Shown here: positions 60,929 to 64,000 of the stretch, one piece after another
Layout: each line of letters starts with the position of its first letter
How positions within the stretch are numbered: the first letter of the stretch is position 1
From: Pantoea allii
GTDB lineage: Bacteria > Pseudomonadota > Gammaproteobacteria > Enterobacterales > Enterobacteriaceae
DNA length: 64,000 nt
Direction of reading: 5' to 3'
Assembly: GCF_002307475.1 (NCBI RefSeq)
Contig: NZ_NTMH01000011.1
Location: forward strand, 186,001 to 250,000
Program-made: the position numbers and the translations under genes
The notes under the pieces: model-generated
Told to the model about the DNA's origin: nothing
The model's database searches: none
Seen by the model: the letters and a program-made list of their open reading frames with translations, nothing else

Positions 60929-60968
60929 GGGCGGAATAATGTTTACATTATAAACCGCCCTTATTTAT
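60929..60968 (+). terminator. Terminator of lpxT
   Basis: GGGCGG (60929-60934) pairs with CCGCCC (60955-60960), with an inner ATAATG/CATTAT stem and a TTTA loop. It is followed by TTATTTAT. Confidence 0.75.
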
Positions 60969-61299
60969 AAAAAACCGAATGAAATAATTAGCAAGCTAAC
61001 TAGAAATCCCTTTTCTGAACCCTATGATAATCCAGCATTTAGCGTCAGCCCGCAACGCTCGCGGCGCTGCCGTGCTTCTGTTAACCCGCACTATGCCTGG
61101 AATTAGCGCCAGATCATCCCTTTCCTCAGGTTATCAGCCCTGAATAACTGTTGATAAAGTGAACAAGTTATTTAAGTTTGATAAGTATCAAAAAAACCTA
61201 TCAGAATTTGATTAAAAGCTCTCGCCACGGCCTCTGTAATCGGTTAATCTCGGTCGCAGTGAGAAAGAAGTAGCAGTATTAAGCACGCTTTCATCGGTA
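60969..61299. other. Gene-free AT-rich gap before mepS
   Basis: About 330 bp with no supported gene, repeat or terminator. It includes AT-rich patches suitable for promoters, but none can be assigned firmly. Confidence 0.5.
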
Positions 61300-61328
61300 A
61301 AATGTGGTGATTTACACATTTTTATAAT
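61300..61328 (+). promoter_or_regulatory. Palindromic CRP-like site and TATAAT upstream of mepS
   Basis: AAATGTG and CACATTT are exact inverted 7-mers eight bases apart (61300-61321), equal to the outer part of the CRP consensus; the inner core matches 8 of 10 (TGTGG and ACACA). A consensus TATAAT follows at 61323-61328. With that box the site is centred only about 24 bp upstream of the start, which would favour repression over activation. Confidence 0.45.
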
Positions 61329-61429
61329 TAAAGCATTGTCTTGTTCTGACTGGCTTATTAATCTCATTCCGTTTTGTCATCTGGCTGGCGACAATCTTGT
61401 CGTAAGGACTTCGAAGGAAAACCCGTATA

Positions 61430-61999
61430 ATGGTCAAGTCTCAACCAATACTGAGATATATCTCGCGGATAGTTCCCGCTCTTGCGCTGGCAACACTTCT
61501 CTCAGCTTGTAGCAGTACCCATAACACCGTAAAAAACGAGAATCATGAAGTTAACAACCAGAATGGTTTTTTACTTCAAGCGTCTCAGGATGAGTTCGAA
61601 GAGATGGTGCGTAACGTCGACGTTAAGTCGCGCATCATGGAGCAATACGCAAGCTGGAAAGGTGTACGTTACCGTCTTGGCGGTGATACCAAGCGTGGTA
61701 TTGATTGTTCCGCTTTCGTTCAGCGCACTTTCCGCGAACAGTTTGGCTTAGACCTTCCCCGCTCCACCTCCGAGCAGCAGGGAACGGGTAAAGAAATTTC
61801 TCGCACCAGACTGCGTCCAGGTGATTTAGTTCTGTTTCGTGCAGGCTCCACTGGTCGCCATGTGGGTATCTACCTCGGCAATGACAATTTTGTTCACGCC
61901 TCAACCAGTAGCGGTGTCATGATCTCCAGCCTTAATGAAGACTACTGGAAAAAGCGTTATAGCGAAGCTCGCCGGGTCTTAAGTAAAAACCCGAGCTAG
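61430..61999 (+). CDS. mepS: MepS (Spr), murein DD-endopeptidase lipoprotein
   Basis: A 189-residue outer-membrane lipoprotein with an NlpC/P60 domain that cleaves D-Ala-mDAP cross-links to allow peptidoglycan growth. The signal peptide ends in lipobox LLSAC with C27 as the lipidated cysteine. Catalytic residues are C93 in [10 protein letters not shown]144 in RHVGIY and H156 in FVHAST. It matches E. coli MepS (188). The level of E. coli MepS is set by NlpI-Prc proteolysis; the leader is unusually long here. Confidence 0.97.
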   Translation: MVKSQPILRYISRIVPALALATLLSACSSTHNTVKNENHEVNNQNGFLLQASQDEFEEMVRNVDVKSRIMEQYASWKGVRYRLGGDTKRGIDCSAFVQRTFREQFGLDLPRSTSEQQGTGKEISRTRLRPGDLVLFRAGSTGRHVGIYLGNDNFVHASTSSGVMISSLNEDYWKKRYSEARRVLSKNPS

Positions 62000-62037
62000 T
62001 GCTACTCTCGAACGTCCTCTCAGCCAGAGAAAAACAG

Positions 62038-62064
62038 AACGCTGCCTTTGCAGCGTTTTTTTTT
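62038..62064 (+). terminator. Rho-independent terminator of mepS
   Basis: AACGCTGC (62038-62045) and GCAGCGTT (62050-62057) form an 8-bp stem with a CTTT loop, followed by nine T. Confidence 0.95.
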
Positions 62065-62107
62065 GAATCCCTCGAATCCGCGTAAAAATACTTGTTTATC
62101 AAAATAA

Positions 62108-62135
62108 TAACGAGACATTATTAACAGACTCGTTA
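62108..62135. promoter_or_regulatory. Inverted repeat upstream of pdeN
   Basis: TAACGAG (62108-62114) and CTCGTTA (62129-62135) are perfect 7-bp inverted repeats 14 bp apart, about 72 bp before the pdeN start codon. It could be an operator or stem; the binding protein is unknown. Confidence 0.35.
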
Positions 62136-62206
62136 TATTCTCAGACGCAAATATTCGGGCGATTGCGCACCATTAAGTTTTGTATTTTGATCAGGGGAAG
62201 CACTTC

Positions 62207-63781
62207 ATGCCATTGTCGCGGGCGCTGATACGCCAGGCAACTTATCCTCGTCGAATCGCGTGGAATAGCGCGATTGTTGGCAGTCTGTTTTTTTTGTTGT
62301 TAACCTCTGTTTTACTTACCGAGACCCAACATCAACGGGAAAATCAACATAAGCAGCTGCTCATCGACAGCAGCAACGACTTCCAGCGTCACGTGGCGAC
62401 GCTGATTACAGATACCCTTTCTCCCCTGCTTCCGTTCGTCAAGTCAGAATGTTATATCGGCAATCATGAGTTAACTGCGCGTGCCGCGTTTGCTGGCGAC
62501 ATACGCGCCATCATTTTAGTGAAAGACGGTAACGCCTTTTGCTCTTCAGCCACCGGCAGCTTTTTTCAGCCACTGAGCGCGATTTCGGCCCGTACCGATA
62601 CCACACGCGACCGGGATATCCGTTTATTGCCGGGTACCCCTATGCAGCCGACGAAACCGGTACTGGCGATATGGATCAAGCAACCCGGCACCCTACAGTC
62701 CGGCATCTTTACCACCTTGAATCTGAGCCTGGCCGATTACCAAATAAAAGCGTCCTCGCATCCTGAAATTACCGGTATTGCGATACTCGCGCATAATACC
62801 GCGATGACCAGCTGGCAAACCACTCTCGTAAGAAATCATCAACTCCCTCCACCGTTAACGCAGATCACTATGGACGGGCTGCCGTTCCAGTTTGCACTCT
62901 ACGGCTCAACCTTATCCGCAGGCGATTTTCAGACCATTATGTTGAGTAGCCTGTTGATGTCATTACTCGCTGGCTGTACTTGTTGGTTTTTACTGACCCG
63001 GGTTCAGCGACCCGGTAAAGAAATTACTCTGGGCATCCGGCGTGGTGAATTTCGCGTCGAGTATCAGCCTTTAATTACGGCTCAGGATGGCAAATCTTAC
63101 GGTATGGAGGCGCTGCTACGCTGGACGCATCCGTCCGGTGAAACGGTCTCACCCGATATTTTTATCAGTTACGCTGAAGCACAAAACCAAATTATCCCCC
63201 TGACCCGCCACCTGTTTGAACTGGTCGCCCGCGATGCACACCAGCTACGTCATAGCTTGCCCAAAGGAACCTGCCTCAGCTTAAATATTTCCCCCCTGCA
63301 TCTGAGCGCCTGCAGTTTCCGTGACGATGTCCTGTACTGGCAGGACAATATGCCTCACGATCATTTTCAGTACGTCTTCGAAATCACTGAACGGGCCGTA
63401 GTTGAAAACGGCAATGCAACTGAACTGTTTCACTGGCTACATCAGCGGGGAATTAAAATCGCAGTGGATGATTTTGGCACCGGGCACAGTGCGCTAATCT
63501 ATCTTGAAAAGTACCCTTTTGATTATCTGAAAATCGATCGTGGATTTGTGCAAAGTATTGGCACCGAAACGATCACTTCACCCGTGCTGGATACAGTGTT
63601 ACAACTGGCTAAAAGGCTCAACCTGATGAGCGTGGCTGAAGGTGTGGAAACCGATGAACAAGCCAGTTGGCTGATCAACCGCGGCGTCACCCATTTACAG
63701 GGGTATTTCTTCAGTCGGCCGTTACGTCCAGAGCAGGTAAGAGACTATTTTCAACGTCAAAACAGTCAACCCACGCGTTAA
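62207..63781 (+). CDS. pdeN: PdeN (Rtn), CSS-EAL cyclic-di-GMP phosphodiesterase
   Basis: A 524-residue inner-membrane phosphodiesterase. Two helices flank a periplasmic CSS domain with its paired cysteines C82 and C112 (CSS motif FCSS). The cytoplasmic EAL domain starts around residue 285, with catalytic EAL at residues 301-303 and metal-site motifs EITERAVVENG, DDFGTGHS and YLKIDRGF. CSS phosphodiesterases are activated when DsbA/DsbB oxidation fails. The start at 62207 has an AGGGGAAG site about 7 bp upstream; an in-frame start 9 codons earlier is less likely. Confidence 0.95.
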   Translation: MPLSRALIRQATYPRRIAWNSAIVGSLFFLLLTSVLLTETQHQRENQHKQLLIDSSNDFQRHVATLITDTLSPLLPFVKSECYIGNHELTARAAFAGDIRAIILVKDGNAFCSSATGSFFQPLSAISARTDTTRDRDIRLLPGTPMQPTKPVLAIWIKQPGTLQSGIFTTLNLSLADYQIKASSHPEITGIAILAHNTAMTSWQTTLVRNHQLPPPLTQITMDGLPFQFALYGSTLSAGDFQTIMLSSLLMSLLAGCTCWFLLTRVQRPGKEITLGIRRGEFRVEYQPLITAQDGKSYGMEALLRWTHPSGETVSPDIFISYAEAQNQIIPLTRHLFELVARDAHQLRHSLPKGTCLSLNISPLHLSACSFRDDVLYWQDNMPHDHFQYVFEITERAVVENGNATELFHWLHQRGIKIAVDDFGTGHSALIYLEKYPFDYLKIDRGFVQSIGTETITSPVLDTVLQLAKRLNLMSVAEGVETDEQASWLINRGVTHLQGYFFSRPLRPEQVRDYFQRQNSQPTR

Positions 63782-63834
63782 TCACCGTCGATTATCGCTG
63801 CGGTGCAAGACACTCACAGGAGAGAACATCCCTT

Positions 63835-64000
63835 ATGCCGCTCCGCTTTGTCATTTTGCTGCTGTGTAGCTTGCTCATCACCCCGCTGCATGCTTCTCCC
63901 GTTCAGACAAGTTACACCTTTGCTCAACTGGGATCGCCGAAGTACCCCAGAGACTTCCGTCACTATGACTATGTGAATCCTGCGGCACCAAAGGGCGGCA
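63835..64000 (+). CDS. yejA: YejA, periplasmic peptide-binding protein (3' truncated)
   Basis: The first 55 codons of an ABC-importer substrate-binding protein that runs off the window. A signal peptide (MPLRFVILLLCSLLITPLHA) is followed by a mature part containing SYTFAQLGSPKYPRDFRHYDYVNPAAPKGG, shown in part, which matches YejA. YejABEF imports peptides such as microcin C. AGGAG lies about 11 bp before ATG. Confidence 0.92.
   Translation, partial: MPLRFVILLLCSLLITPLHASPVQTSYTFAQLGSPKYPRDFRHYDYVNPAAPKGG

Overview
This window is chromosomal backbone DNA from a member of the Enterobacterales, most likely an Erwiniaceae genus such as Pantoea or Erwinia. That placement is an inference from protein similarity and gene order recalled from E. 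coli K-12. Runs such as mdtBCD-baeSR-yegQ-CyaR-yegS, mglBAC-galS-yeiB-folE, lysP-yeiE-yeiH-nfo-fruBKA and yeiP-yeiR-lpxT-mepS-pdeN-yejA follow the E. coli order, with lineage-specific genes between them. No rRNA, tRNA, prophage, insertion sequence or CRISPR array was seen.

1-15 kb. The window opens inside mdtB and runs through the multidrug efflux genes mdtC and mdtD and the envelope-stress two-component system baeSR. The tRNA hydroxylation gene yegQ (trhP) follows, then a recognisable CyaR small RNA and the lipid kinase gene yegS. Next come a CRP-controlled polyol/uronate dehydrogenase gene with an RspR-like GntR regulator, and the thiamine salvage genes thiM-thiD behind a TPP riboswitch.

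15-28 kb. A small Cys-pair protein, an AEC-family transporter, the peroxide-defence genes ahpC-ahpF (with an OxyR-like site), a GNAT acetyltransferase, mrp, metG, yohJK, cdd, maeA and sanA. The sanA-mgl gap carries three different tandem repeats, all built on an 8-bp unit.

28-47 kb. The galactose ABC transporter genes mglBAC and their repressor gene galS, each with CRP and gal-operator sites. Then yeiB, folE, an MFS exporter divergent from a PtrR-like LysR regulator, formaldehyde detoxification (frmA-fghA), a Fur-controlled FecCD/FecE-type ABC pair lacking a binding-protein gene, lysP-yeiE-DUF1232, yeiH, an Rpn-family nuclease gene and nfo.

47-64 kb. The fructose PTS operon fruBKA with two Cra sites, followed by an accessory catabolic locus: a DcuA/DcuB-like carrier, a DapA-superfamily lyase, a LacI regulator and an MFS permease. 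Two nearly identical 28-bp operators tie the lyase and permease to one regulator. The conserved yeiW, efpL, zinc-regulated yeiR, lpxT, mepS, pdeN and the start of yejA complete the window.

Most of the window is ordinary housekeeping DNA. The least explained parts are the 52-58 kb LacI locus, the binding-protein-less iron ABC pair, the octamer repeats after sanA, and a purine-repressor-like box upstream of the thiamine riboswitch. All regulatory sites were found by eye and no search was run.
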